Shown here: piece after piece, positions 55,452 to 64,000 of the stretch | How the letters are laid out: each line of letters begins with the position of its first letter | How positions within the stretch are numbered: the stretch's first letter is position 1 | Source of the DNA: Bacteroides caccae | GTDB taxonomy: Bacteria; Bacteroidota; Bacteroidia; Bacteroidales; Bacteroidaceae | Assembly: GCF_002222615.2 (NCBI RefSeq) | Contig: NZ_CP022412.2 | Coordinates: 3,410,001-3,474,000, forward strand | Direction: 5' to 3' | DNA: 64,000 nt | Position numbers and translations under genes: made by a program | Notes under the pieces: generated by a model | What the model was told of the DNA's origin: nothing | Seen by the model: only the letters and a program-made list of their open reading frames with translations | Database searches by the model: none

Positions 55452-57059
55452 TTATACAATCTGATATAAAGATGCTGCTGTATCCAGATAGTTAATAAAA
55501 TCTACAATCTTGTATGGACGAATAACAAGCTGCTTTTTATCCTTAACCCAGTCTATCTGATTCTCAGAATCAACAAATATACTTGGTGCCAGAAACACAC
55601 ATTGGAAATTTTCACATTCATATTTTTCTCTAAGCTCCTTTAAATGTCTCGCAATAGGCCATACTTCCATCATTGTCTGCTGACGCCCTTCAGACATTGT
55701 GACTTCCACCAATATACTGTTAGAAGCCTCGAAACACTCAATATCTCCAATATCCCCACCAGCCGTAGAGGTTGGCAGACCTTCATCGTCACATGGATAA
55801 TTGGGAATTACCTCAACAGCAGGCAGTTTTGACTTAATAGCAAGGGCGGTCAGGAACTCTAATCTTGCCGGAGCTGCAATAAACCTTAAAATATTGTGGC
55901 TTGATGATGTTTTTTTCGCCAAATGGGTAAGTTCTTTTTTAATAGAATCCCATGAGTAATCACCCACGAGTTTAGCTAATTTATCAGCTGCGACATTTTT
56001 GGGGATTTCGACAGCTTTTAATGCAAACAATGCATCATCAATGTCTGACATATAGTCAAAATATTCTTCTTTTGAAGTGTACTTGCGATATGTGGCATAA
56101 TTAGCCAGTATATAATTTATCTTATCATCTTCATTATGGTTAATGTCGATAAATCGACCACCCCCTCTAAATGATATAAGTCCTGTCATTCTCATTTTGC
56201 GGACAAATTCATCGGGATATTCGGACACAATAGAGTCAAGATCAAATTTCTTGAATCCCCCAAGTATTTCGTTTACACATATATCCTCTATCACTTCATT
56301 TGAAGGATTGTACCTATGTTCCTTTCGCAGAAGTTTAATACGCTGATACAAAGATTCCGCATCATTATCTTTCCAAAAGATAACTAAAGGTATCTCCTTA
56401 TATGAGATTCCCGAACCATTATAATCTGGATCAGAGTTTAACTTCTTTATAACTTCAAGCAATAATATCAGTGGAATATTATCATTTAATTCACAAATAA
56501 ACGGATTGCATCTTTGTTGCTTGGCAAAAGCTTGCATAAATGCAATTTGCTCATTCTGTGGATTTACAATCTCGCGAGATATTGCTCCTGAATCTATTTC
56601 AATGGATACAGTATCTGCAAGATAGTTACCTGTTTGAGAGAAGTTTATAGGCTTTCCCCATTCATAATATACAAAGCCCAGAACTTTCATCAATTTGAAT
56701 TGTGTGTCAAATCGACTCGGCCACCCTTTAGGAAACCCTGCTTCTTTATGTCCCTTTATACTTTTGTTGACTTGGGGATCATTCTGCTGATACACATCTT
56801 TCGTTTCTTCATCTGTTAATGGTTTGCTGGCTAATTCCCCGTTCTTTGTTGATTTCCACTTATCCTGAACTGTTTCCGGGCGCTTCATTGGTCGATACAA
56901 GCCAACCTTAAACAGTTCTCTCTCGAACAACTCGACTGTTTTATTATTAAGTATCCGGCCATTGAATCGTTTAAGTATGTGCATGAAATCTTTAAAACGC
57001 TCAGGATTTCGTATCGTAGTCGTGTAAAGCAACGGCTTATATTCAGGTTTTCTAGGCAT
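55452..57059 (-). CDS. AlwI-family type IIS restriction endonuclease
   Basis: 535 residues. Starts MPRKPEYKPLLYTTTIRNPE, with RFKDFMHILKRFNGR, FPKGWPSRFDTQFKLMKVLG, and a C-terminal stretch EVIPNYPCDDEGLPTSTAGG, DIGDIECFEASNSILVEVTM that fits a PD-(D/E)XK nuclease (D, E and nearby residues). This resembles the AlwI/BstNBI endonuclease family, which cuts beside short asymmetric sites (AlwI GGATC). The site recognised here is not known. It is third in an operon after two methyltransferases, one base after the second. Confidence 0.8.
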   Translation of the reverse strand: MPRKPEYKPLLYTTTIRNPERFKDFMHILKRFNGRILNNKTVELFERELFKVGLYRPMKRPETVQDKWKSTKNGELASKPLTDEETKDVYQQNDPQVNKSIKGHKEAGFPKGWPSRFDTQFKLMKVLGFVYYEWGKPINFSQTGNYLADTVSIEIDSGAISREIVNPQNEQIAFMQAFAKQQRCNPFICELNDNIPLILLLEVIKKLNSDPDYNGSGISYKEIPLVIFWKDNDAESLYQRIKLLRKEHRYNPSNEVIEDICVNEILGGFKKFDLDSIVSEYPDEFVRKMRMTGLISFRGGGRFIDINHNEDDKINYILANYATYRKYTSKEEYFDYMSDIDDALFALKAVEIPKNVAADKLAKLVGDYSWDSIKKELTHLAKKTSSSHNILRFIAAPARLEFLTALAIKSKLPAVEVIPNYPCDDEGLPTSTAGGDIGDIECFEASNSILVEVTMSEGRQQTMMEVWPIARHLKELREKYECENFQCVFLAPSIFVDSENQIDWVKDKKQLVIRPYKIVDFINYLDTAASLYQIV

Positions 57060-57060
57060 A

Positions 57061-57966
57061 TTAGTAATTTGTGATTAATACTTCGCTAATTTGTTTTGTT
57101 GAATTGTCGTGATAGCTTATATAATTACTCTTTATCGGATGAACATTGTACTTGCATGCCCAATCTATAAACAGATTGTTACATCGACCTTTGTAATGAG
57201 TAACATTCGATATAGCGAACCGAATACGTCGTTTGTTTAGGCTATCCAATAATTGCAACAACTCAATTTCATCTTGCTCATTCCATAACTTATTATATTC
57301 ACTAAATGTGATAAGATATGGCGGGTCTAAATATACAAAATCTTTTTCAGACAACCTTATTTTTTGTAGGAAATCTTTATAATCGATATTAAACCATTTA
57401 GGTTTTTTGGATATTACTTGCATGAAATATGCCTCTAGAGCATTTACTACATTAGCATTAAAATCAACATTGCCTACAGGAAGATTGAAGTCTCCATTTT
57501 TATTGAATCGTAGCATTCGATTAAATCCATATATCAACAGAAGATACAAAACATATAAATCTGCTACCGACGATTCATTAAAATCCCTTTTCATCTGCCC
57601 ATACGCTTCTTTGTTATATTTAGCATAGTATGTTTTTTTATACTGTTGCCTAAGTTCTATCGGGATACGATCTTCCTTATATGAATATGATAGTCCATAC
57701 TCAGCGATAAGACTTTCTATTCGACTAAAAAATTCAGTTCGTTTATTGGCAGATTTACATAAAAATTTGTGTAGCGCAATTACATTTACATCTATATCAT
57801 TCAGGTAAAATTTCCGAGCGTCAATATTCATAAATACCGACCCTCCGCCAACAAACGGTTCAACGAATTTCTCTATGTCGTCAGGGAAATACGAGCTAAT
57901 TTCTTCAATGAGCTTATATTTGTCTCCAACATAGAAAAAAGGTGATCTTACTATCTTTTTTTTCAT
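57061..57966 (-). CDS. Dam-type adenine-N6 DNA methyltransferase (first of two)
   Basis: 301 residues, class D12. Motif I FVEPFVGGGSVFMNIDA (SAM site) near residue 35 and catalytic motif IV DFVYLDPPYLITFSEYN, with the N-terminal RSPFFYVGDKYKLIEEI. Its start overlaps the upstream methyltransferase stop by four bases. With an asymmetric restriction site two methylases are needed, one per strand, so the two enzymes together should protect the host. Confidence 0.9.
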   Translation of the reverse strand: MKKKIVRSPFFYVGDKYKLIEEISSYFPDDIEKFVEPFVGGGSVFMNIDARKFYLNDIDVNVIALHKFLCKSANKRTEFFSRIESLIAEYGLSYSYKEDRIPIELRQQYKKTYYAKYNKEAYGQMKRDFNESSVADLYVLYLLLIYGFNRMLRFNKNGDFNLPVGNVDFNANVVNALEAYFMQVISKKPKWFNIDYKDFLQKIRLSEKDFVYLDPPYLITFSEYNKLWNEQDEIELLQLLDSLNKRRIRFAISNVTHYKGRCNNLFIDWACKYNVHPIKSNYISYHDNSTKQISEVLITNY

Positions 57967-59075
57967 TGCCCTACTTCCGTGATAAATAATAGTTCCTTGT
58001 GCTTTGCAAAATTAGTCTTACCTGCATTAAAATATCTGTGATCGCAATCATATATCTTTGTAGTACCGCGTTCTTCTAAAATGGATTTAATCTGCTCTAA
58101 TGTAATCTTGTTTTTTGATGACCCGCTTTTTGATTCGTATGTATTATTGTATGATACGACAATATACTTGACGTTCAATTTACTTATAAGATCCCGAAAT
58201 GCAACGGGAGCACTAGAGGTACAATATGCACTCATATTTTGTGCTTTAGGCTTCATCGCTACACCAAACAATTCAGGCTTCTCCCAAGTTACCAGATTTT
58301 CGTAAATATGATAAAATCTACTATATTGACGAGAGTTATAAGGCGGGTCAATATATGCAACATCTGCCGTGATGTTTTCAGCAAGTATATTGGAGTCTTC
58401 TCTAAAGATTTCTACACACTGAGGATCAAGTGGTCTAATAAGTTGTATGGATAAAGGATGATACAGGATGTTTTTTTTGATGTATGCATCAAAATGCCCT
58501 ACTGTATTTGCTATTTTATCAATACTATATATTAAAGAGGTCAATAGAATGGCATATTCCTTATGCGTCAATGCCACTTTCCTCTTTTCGACATCCTCCC
58601 TTATATGACCTATCAATTTGGAGTTCTTGTAATCAAAGAACTTATCTCCGAAATTATCCGAAAAGTAATTGTCTTCAATAGTGTCAGGATTTATATTATT
58701 ATAATACTCTATGATTGAATGAAGTTTATTCATATCATAAGTTCCGGAACCAAAAAAGGCTTGATATATAATATTGTTAGATGACAGAAAGTCATTCATT
58801 ATTATTCTCTTTGCATAAGGTATCGCAGCCTTGGAAACAGATGCGGTTCCCGCAAAGACATCAAAAAATGATTCAAACCCTCCTGTATGCTCGTTGATTA
58901 TATTCATAATCCAAGGGGTTAACTTTGCTTTATTTCCAATATATCTACGACTCTCCAAATCAAACATCTTATACCCCAAAAGAGTGACATCTATATCAGT
59001 TCGATTATAGACTTCTTGTAATGACAATTTCAATTCCTCACGAACATCTTTTGAATACTGACTCAATGACTCCAT
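57963..59075 (-). CDS. Adenine-N6 DNA methyltransferase (second of two)
   Basis: 370 residues. Motif I SFFDVFAGTASVSKAAIPYA and motif IV ADVAYIDPPYNSRQYSRFYH. N-terminal region LESRRYIGNKAKLTPWIMNI as in Dam relatives. First gene of the restriction-modification operon, so methylation proteins are made before the nuclease. A+T content is high compared with carAB and addAB, suggesting transfer. Confidence 0.9.
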   Translation of the reverse strand: MESLSQYSKDVREELKLSLQEVYNRTDIDVTLLGYKMFDLESRRYIGNKAKLTPWIMNIINEHTGGFESFFDVFAGTASVSKAAIPYAKRIIMNDFLSSNNIIYQAFFGSGTYDMNKLHSIIEYYNNINPDTIEDNYFSDNFGDKFFDYKNSKLIGHIREDVEKRKVALTHKEYAILLTSLIYSIDKIANTVGHFDAYIKKNILYHPLSIQLIRPLDPQCVEIFREDSNILAENITADVAYIDPPYNSRQYSRFYHIYENLVTWEKPELFGVAMKPKAQNMSAYCTSSAPVAFRDLISKLNVKYIVVSYNNTYESKSGSSKNKITLEQIKSILEERGTTKIYDCDHRYFNAGKTNFAKHKELLFITEVGQ

Positions 59076-59194
59076 TTACTTTACACGTTGACAATTTCTG
59101 TCAAAGGTAAAACGAATATTTGAATGCAGCTAATTTTCGAGCATAAAAAAATGAGCACGGAGACTAAGCCAATTATCCTTTTTGCAATATTTTT

Positions 59195-59230
59195 ATAAAA
59201 AAAGCCGCCCCTGAAAAAACAGAGACGACT
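59195..59230 (-). terminator. Terminator of the carA-carB operon
   Basis: An 11-bp stem with several G-T pairs (AGTCGTCTCTG / CAGGGGCGGCT) and a six-T loop, followed on the minus strand by seven Ts. It lies about 30 bases after the carB stop. Confidence 0.85.
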
Positions 59231-59261
59231 TCTTCTACTTATTATATAACAACTTATTATA

Positions 59262-62200
59262 TTACTTATATTCCGCCCAACTCTTGATAGCAATATCATC
59301 AATGCTCATTGTACAGAAAGCATTAATAAATGCACTAGCCAAACGGGCATTCGTTATCAACGGAACATTCAGGTCGATAGCCGCACGACGGATTTTATAT
59401 CCGTTGTCCAACTCTCCGGCTGTCAAATTCTTCGGAATGTTGACTACCATATCAATCTTTTTACTATGGAGCATTTCCAAAGCTTGCGGATGTCCTTCTT
59501 CACTCGGCCAATAAACATGAGTACTCTCAATACCGTTTTCGGCAAGCGCTTTGTGCGTACCGCCCGTAGCAAAGAGTTTATATCCTTTATTTACCAACAT
59601 ACGGGCTGCGTCTATCATATCGGCTTTCTGTTTCATTGTACCTGTAGAAAGCAGGATATTCTTCTTCGGAATGCGATAACCTACGGAAAGCATTGCTTTC
59701 AGTACGGCGCAGGAAGTATCCATACCTATACAACCGACTTCACCGGTGGAAGCCATATCTACCCCCAACACCGGGTCGGCTTTCTGCAAACGGTTGAAGG
59801 AGAACTGGGAAGCCTTGATTCCAACATAGTCCAGTTCAAAAAGATTCTTTTCCGGTTTTTCGACAGGCAGGCCAAGCATTACTTTCGTTGCCAGTTCGAT
59901 AAAGTTTATCTTCAATACCTTGCTGACAAACGGGAAAGAGCGGCTGGCACGCAGGTTGCATTCGATCACCTTGATATCATTATCTTTTGCCAAATATTGG
60001 ATATTGAACGGACCGGAAATGTTCAAAGCCTTGGCAATCTCACGGCTGATACGCTTGATGCGGCGAACCGTCTCCACATATAACTTTTGCGGCGGGAATT
60101 GAATGGTCGCATCACCGGAGTGCACACCGGCAAACTCGATGTGCTCACTGATAGCATACGCTACGATTTCTCCATTTTGAGCCACGGCATCCATTTCCAC
60201 TTCCTTGGCATGCTCAATAAACTGACTTACTACTACCGGATGTTTCTTCGATACATTGGCTGCCAGTTTCAGGAAACGTTCCAGTTCTTCCTGATTGGAG
60301 CAAACATTCATCGCGGCACCCGAAAGCACATAAGACGGACGGACAAGTACAGGAAAACCGACCTCGTCAACAAATTCATTGATATCATCCATAGAAGTCA
60401 GTTCACGCCAACGCGGCTGGTCTACACCAATACGGTCGAGCATGGCAGAGAATTTCTCGCGATCCTCAGCGTTGTCAATGCTTTTGGCACTTGTACCAAG
60501 AATATTGATATTTTGTGCATCCAGGCGCAATGCCAGATTATTCGGAATTTGTCCACCGGTAGATACAATGACGCCATGTGGATTTTCGAGTTCCAGAATA
60601 TCCATTACGCGTTCGAAAGTCAGTTCATCGAAATAGAGGCGGTCGCACATATCGTAATCCGTAGATACGGTTTCCGGATTATAGTTAATCATAACGCTGC
60701 GCCACCCTTCCTTGCGAATTGTATTCAATGCCTGAACACCACACCAGTCGAACTCAACCGAAGAACCGATACGATAGGCACCGGAGCCTAGTACGACGAT
60801 AGATTTATGGTCACCCAGATAATGAACGTCATTTGCTACGCCACTATAAGTAAGATATAGATAATTAGTTTGTGCCGGGTATTCGGCAGCCAGAGTATCA
60901 ATTTGTTTCACAACGGGAAGAATACCCGCACGTTTGCGATGATTACGGACATAGAGAATGCCGTCTTCCATATCACCTTCATAACCAATGGCACGGGCAA
61001 TCTGGAAATCGGAGAAGCCTTGCACTTTCGCTTTCTTCAGCAATTCTCCCGGCAAGTCGGTAATCTGTTTGTGATTGTTTCCCCAACTGTGCAGCTCTTC
61101 GGAAGTCTGCATAATGTTCATCAGTTTCTGAAGGAACCACTTGTCAATCTTTGTCAGTTCATGTACCTGATCGATTGTGTATCCGGCACGGAATGCTTTC
61201 GATATTACAAAAATACGTTTATCGGTCGGCTCACGAAGTGCTTTGTCAATATCAGAGATAACCAGTTCTTTGTTTTCCACAAATCCGTGCATTCCCTGTC
61301 CTATCATACGAAGACCTTTCTGGATCGCTTCTTCAAAAGTACGACCGATAGCCATTACTTCACCGACTGATTTCATTGAAGAACCCAATTCTTTGTCTAC
61401 CCCATGGAATTTACCCAAGTCCCAACGAGGAATTTTACAGACCACATAATCCAGAGCAGGCTCGAAGAAGGCGGAGGTCGTTTTTGTTACGGAATTTTTC
61501 AAATCGAAAAGTCCGTAACCCAATCCTAATTTAGCGGCAACGAAAGCCAGCGGATAGCCGGTTGCTTTGGAGGCTAAGGCTGATGAACGGGAAAGACGGG
61601 CATTTACTTCAATCACCCGGTAATCTTCGGATTCCGGATCGAAAGCGTATTGTACGTTACATTCGCCCACGATACCGATATGGCGAATGATACGAATAGC
61701 CAATTCACGAAGTTTATGATATTCTTTGTTAGTAAGCGTTTGAGACGGAGCAATAACGATAGACTCACCGGTATGGATACCTAGCGGATCGAAATTCTCC
61801 ATATTACAAACAGTAATACAGTTATCGAAGCGGTCGCGCACTACTTCGTATTCCACTTCTTTCCAGCCACGGAGTGATTTTTCCACCAATACTTGTGGGG
61901 AGAAGGAAAAAGCCTTTTCTACCAGAATATTCAGTTGTTCCTCGTTATCACAAAAACCGGAACCCAAACCACCCAATGCATAAGCAGCACGAACAATCAC
62001 CGGATAACCCAGTTCTTTTGCTGCACGACGAGCATCTTCCGCATTTTCCACGGCTTCGCTCTTGATAGTCTTTACATTGATTTCATTCAGTTTCTGCACG
62101 AAAAGTTCACGGTCTTCGGTATCCATAATAGCTTGTACCGGAGTACCGAGTACCTTTACATTATATTTTTCAAGGACTCCTTCCTTATATAAAGCCACAC

Positions 62201-62489
62201 CGCAATTCAAAGCGGTCTGACCGCCAAATGCAAGCATAATGCCTTCGGGTCTCTCTTTCTGAATCACTTTCTCTACGAAGTACGGAGTCACCGGCAGGAA
62301 GTAAATCTGATCTGCCACTCCTTCGGAAGTCTGTACCGTAGCAATATTCGGGTTGATGAGAATCGTTTCAATCCCCTCTTCTTTCAAGGCTTTGAGTGCC
62401 TGCGAACCGGAATAGTCGAACTCACCGGCCTCACCGATTTTTAGGGCACCGGAACCCAGCAGCAATACTTTCTTTATATTTTCTTTCAT
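59262..62489 (-). CDS. carB: Carbamoyl-phosphate synthase large subunit
   Basis: 1,075 residues, the usual length. Two ATP-grasp halves with the expected repeats: KVLLLGSGALKIGEAGEFDY and SIVVLGSGAYRIGSSVEFDW; VIEVNARLSRSSALASKATG and VIECNLRASRSFPFVSKVLK. The C-terminal allosteric MGS-like domain ends in SIDDIAIKSWAEYK. Makes carbamoyl phosphate from ammonia, bicarbonate and two ATP for pyrimidine and arginine synthesis. Downstream of carA by nine bases. Confidence 0.97.
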   Translation of the reverse strand: MKENIKKVLLLGSGALKIGEAGEFDYSGSQALKALKEEGIETILINPNIATVQTSEGVADQIYFLPVTPYFVEKVIQKERPEGIMLAFGGQTALNCGVALYKEGVLEKYNVKVLGTPVQAIMDTEDRELFVQKLNEINVKTIKSEAVENAEDARRAAKELGYPVIVRAAYALGGLGSGFCDNEEQLNILVEKAFSFSPQVLVEKSLRGWKEVEYEVVRDRFDNCITVCNMENFDPLGIHTGESIVIAPSQTLTNKEYHKLRELAIRIIRHIGIVGECNVQYAFDPESEDYRVIEVNARLSRSSALASKATGYPLAFVAAKLGLGYGLFDLKNSVTKTTSAFFEPALDYVVCKIPRWDLGKFHGVDKELGSSMKSVGEVMAIGRTFEEAIQKGLRMIGQGMHGFVENKELVISDIDKALREPTDKRIFVISKAFRAGYTIDQVHELTKIDKWFLQKLMNIMQTSEELHSWGNNHKQITDLPGELLKKAKVQGFSDFQIARAIGYEGDMEDGILYVRNHRKRAGILPVVKQIDTLAAEYPAQTNYLYLTYSGVANDVHYLGDHKSIVVLGSGAYRIGSSVEFDWCGVQALNTIRKEGWRSVMINYNPETVSTDYDMCDRLYFDELTFERVMDILELENPHGVIVSTGGQIPNNLALRLDAQNINILGTSAKSIDNAEDREKFSAMLDRIGVDQPRWRELTSMDDINEFVDEVGFPVLVRPSYVLSGAAMNVCSNQEELERFLKLAANVSKKHPVVVSQFIEHAKEVEMDAVAQNGEIVAYAISEHIEFAGVHSGDATIQFPPQKLYVETVRRIKRISREIAKALNISGPFNIQYLAKDNDIKVIECNLRASRSFPFVSKVLKINFIELATKVMLGLPVEKPEKNLFELDYVGIKASQFSFNRLQKADPVLGVDMASTGEVGCIGMDTSCAVLKAMLSVGYRIPKKNILLSTGTMKQKADMIDAARMLVNKGYKLFATGGTHKALAENGIESTHVYWPSEEGHPQALEMLHSKKIDMVVNIPKNLTAGELDNGYKIRRAAIDLNVPLITNARLASAFINAFCTMSIDDIAIKSWAEYK

Positions 62490-62498
62490 AATTGTCGG

Positions 62499-63578
62499 TT
62501 ATTTAAGCAGGTTTACAAATTCATCGAACAGAAATTCCGTGTCCGTAGGTCCACTGGCAGCTTCCGGGTGGAATTGTGCCGAGAACCAAGGATTCGTCTT
62601 ATGTTTAATTCCTTCGTTAGAACCGTCATTCATATTGATGAAAAGCGGCTCCCAATCTGCTCCTAACGTATTATTATCTACGGCATAACCGTGATTTTGG
62701 GAAGTGATGAAACATCGTTCCGTACCTACCATACGCACAGGCTGATTGTGGCTACGGTGTCCGTACTTCAGTTTATATATTTTGGCACCTCCGGCTTTCG
62801 AGAGTAATTGATTACCCATGCAGATTCCGAAGATAGGAAGTTTTTCGTTTTTCATTGCCTTGCGGATATTTTGCACCGCAGCATCACAGGTATCCGGATC
62901 GCCCGGACCATTGGAAATAAACAATCCGTCAAATTCGAGTCCATTGAAGTCATAATCCCAAGGGACACGAATCACTTCAACATCACGTTTCAGCAGACAA
63001 CGGATAATATTAGTCTTTACACCGCAATCCACCAATACCACTTTCCTTTTATCCGCACCTTCATTATAGCGAATCACTTCCTTGCAACTTACTTTATCTA
63101 CATAGTTAACGCCTGCATAAGTAGCTTCAAGAACATTGTCCGGTTCATCGTCAAAAACAATCTTTCCCAACATCACGCCATGTTCGCGGAGTACTTTAGT
63201 CAGTTCGCGGGTATCAATGCCTGTGATGCCGGGAACCTGCTCACGTTTCAGCCAGTCGCCGAGACTTTCAACAGCATTCCAATGACTGTATTCGTAAGAA
63301 TAGTCACTTACGATAATCGCTTCCGCATGAATCTTCTCACTTTCCATAAAAGTAGCGAGTCCGTTCGGTTCGATTGAAAAAGGGGGAACTCCGTAATTTC
63401 CTATCAACGGATAGGTAAGAGTCATCAACTGTCCGGCATACGAAGGGTCAGTGAGACTCTCCGGATATCCGGTCATGGCAGTATTAAAAACTACTTCGCC
63501 CGCCACCGGCTTCTCGTAGCCAAACGACTTGCCGGAAAACCGGCTCCCGTCGTCAAGGATTAATGTCACATTTCTCAT
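62499..63578 (-). CDS. carA: Carbamoyl-phosphate synthase small subunit (glutaminase)
   Basis: 359 residues. N-terminal CPSase domain (LILDDGSRFSGKSFGYEKPV, VFNTAMTGYPESLTDPSYAG) and class I glutamine amidotransferase with FISNGPGDPDTCDAAVQ, the nucleophile cysteine in LPIFGICMGNQLLSKAGGAK, and HPEAASGPTDTEFLFDEF. Supplies ammonia to CarB by glutamine hydrolysis. Operon with carB and the purF-type gene; 27 bases after the latter. Confidence 0.97.
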   Translation of the reverse strand: MRNVTLILDDGSRFSGKSFGYEKPVAGEVVFNTAMTGYPESLTDPSYAGQLMTLTYPLIGNYGVPPFSIEPNGLATFMESEKIHAEAIIVSDYSYEYSHWNAVESLGDWLKREQVPGITGIDTRELTKVLREHGVMLGKIVFDDEPDNVLEATYAGVNYVDKVSCKEVIRYNEGADKRKVVLVDCGVKTNIIRCLLKRDVEVIRVPWDYDFNGLEFDGLFISNGPGDPDTCDAAVQNIRKAMKNEKLPIFGICMGNQLLSKAGGAKIYKLKYGHRSHNQPVRMVGTERCFITSQNHGYAVDNNTLGADWEPLFINMNDGSNEGIKHKTNPWFSAQFHPEAASGPTDTEFLFDEFVNLLK

Positions 63579-63605
63579 TCTTATTTTTGAATCGTTGTAT
63601 GATTG

Positions 63606-64000
63606 TCAGAATTGATACAGTTGCTCTATGTAATTGATGAATGCCTGATTCACCATTTTCACGCCACCCGGCGTAGGGTAATTGCCGCTAAAGTACCAGT
63701 CGCCCCGATGATTGGGACAGGCTTCATGAAGCCCTTCCAATGGCTGGTAGACGATTTCCACTTTAGCTTTCGTTCCCTTCGGAGTCAATAGTTCTACCAT
63801 TTTGGCGGAGATTTCCTCATCCGTGAAAGGTGCATATATTTCTTTTACATAGTTCACCATTTGCTCTTTCGGCAAACCTATCTGATCTTTGGATTTCCGG
63901 TAGGCAGACGCAATTATATCTTTCATATCCCGCTCTTTCAGCAATTCGACAGCAGCTCTGAAAGCAATAAACTCACTCATCTTTGCCATATCGATACCGT
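63606..64000 (-). CDS. Amidophosphoribosyltransferase-like protein, C-terminal part
   Basis: 131 codons to the window end, opening GIDMAKMSEFIAFRAAVELL, followed by KEQMVNYVKEIYAPFTDEEI. This matches the C-terminal part of PurF-type amidotransferases of about 630 residues (GIDM... phosphoribosyl region). The N-terminal catalytic half lies outside the window, so the full activity is not seen. The internal ATG at 63989 is not a start because the reading frame continues upstream. Precedes carA on the same strand. Confidence 0.85.
   Translation of the reverse strand, partial: GIDMAKMSEFIAFRAAVELLKERDMKDIIASAYRKSKDQIGLPKEQMVNYVKEIYAPFTDEEISAKMVELLTPKGTKAKVEIVYQPLEGLHEACPNHRGDWYFSGNYPTPGGVKMVNQAFINYIEQLYQF

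Noticed and set aside
59466..61370. Several long plus-strand open frames opposite carB
   Set aside because: They lie wholly inside the well-conserved carB gene and show cysteine/histidine-rich low-complexity composition typical of antisense shadows.

Overview
The window is a chromosomal piece of a Bacteroides species (gut Bacteroidota; species not determined). This is supported by repeated Bacteroides-type promoters (-33 TTG/TTTG, a 19-21 base spacer, -7 TAnnTTTG), hybrid two-component regulators, GH92/GH130 glycan genes, a UpxY-type antiterminator with an invertible promoter, and the HU/DUF4248/smalltalk/amidase module typical of Bacteroides capsule regions. No rRNA, tRNA or CRISPR array was seen.

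Layout. (1) 1-2.2 kb: a three-gene membrane operon (split ThrE-type exporter plus a DUF6064 protein cut by the window edge). (2) 2-14 kb: a decayed glycan-utilisation area. Four carbohydrate-enzyme relics (GH106-like, GH2, a GH with a CBM-like tail, GH95) sit among intact genes: a TlpA-like lipoprotein, a PAS sensor kinase, an AraC regulator, an acetyltransferase, a creatininase-family enzyme, a short-input hybrid two-component regulator, a GIN-domain protein and an SDR oxidoreductase. A promoter and a strong terminator about 125 bases apart (9.0-9.16 kb) frame a candidate small RNA. (3) 14.8-20.6 kb: a patatin-like lipase and an MFS-GH130-GH92 operon that fits N-glycan mannose use. (4) 20.8-29 kb: AddAB-type helicase-nuclease genes, then a UDP-glucuronate decarboxylase with a response regulator/kinase. 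(5) 29-33 kb: a decayed regulator and an acetyltransferase/PAPS-reductase-like/ParB-like operon (IbrA/IbrB type).

(6) 33-54.4 kb: a capsular polysaccharide locus. Its right end has a tyrosine recombinase (54.4-55.3 kb), an invertible promoter and UpxY. The minus-strand operon then runs through flippase, sugar-modifying enzymes, glycosyltransferases, Wzy-like proteins, initiating transferase, Wza and Wzc. On the other strand beside it lies a phage-like module: a winged-helix protein, a second DnaB, DUF4248, an HU-like protein, a smalltalk peptide and an amidase. In the sequenced orientation the invertible promoter points away from upxY, so the capsule operon is predicted OFF. Adjacent GT6 and GT11 enzymes suggest a capsule with histo-blood-group-like termini. 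The operon carries several scars: a truncated second initiating transferase beside a palindromic element, a 58-bp repeat at two places, a GT14/acyltransferase fusion scar, and a frameshifted Wzy-like gene.

(7) 55.4-59.1 kb: an AlwI-type restriction enzyme with two adenine methyltransferases. (8) 59.2-64 kb: housekeeping carB, carA and the 3' part of a purF-type gene, cut by the window end.
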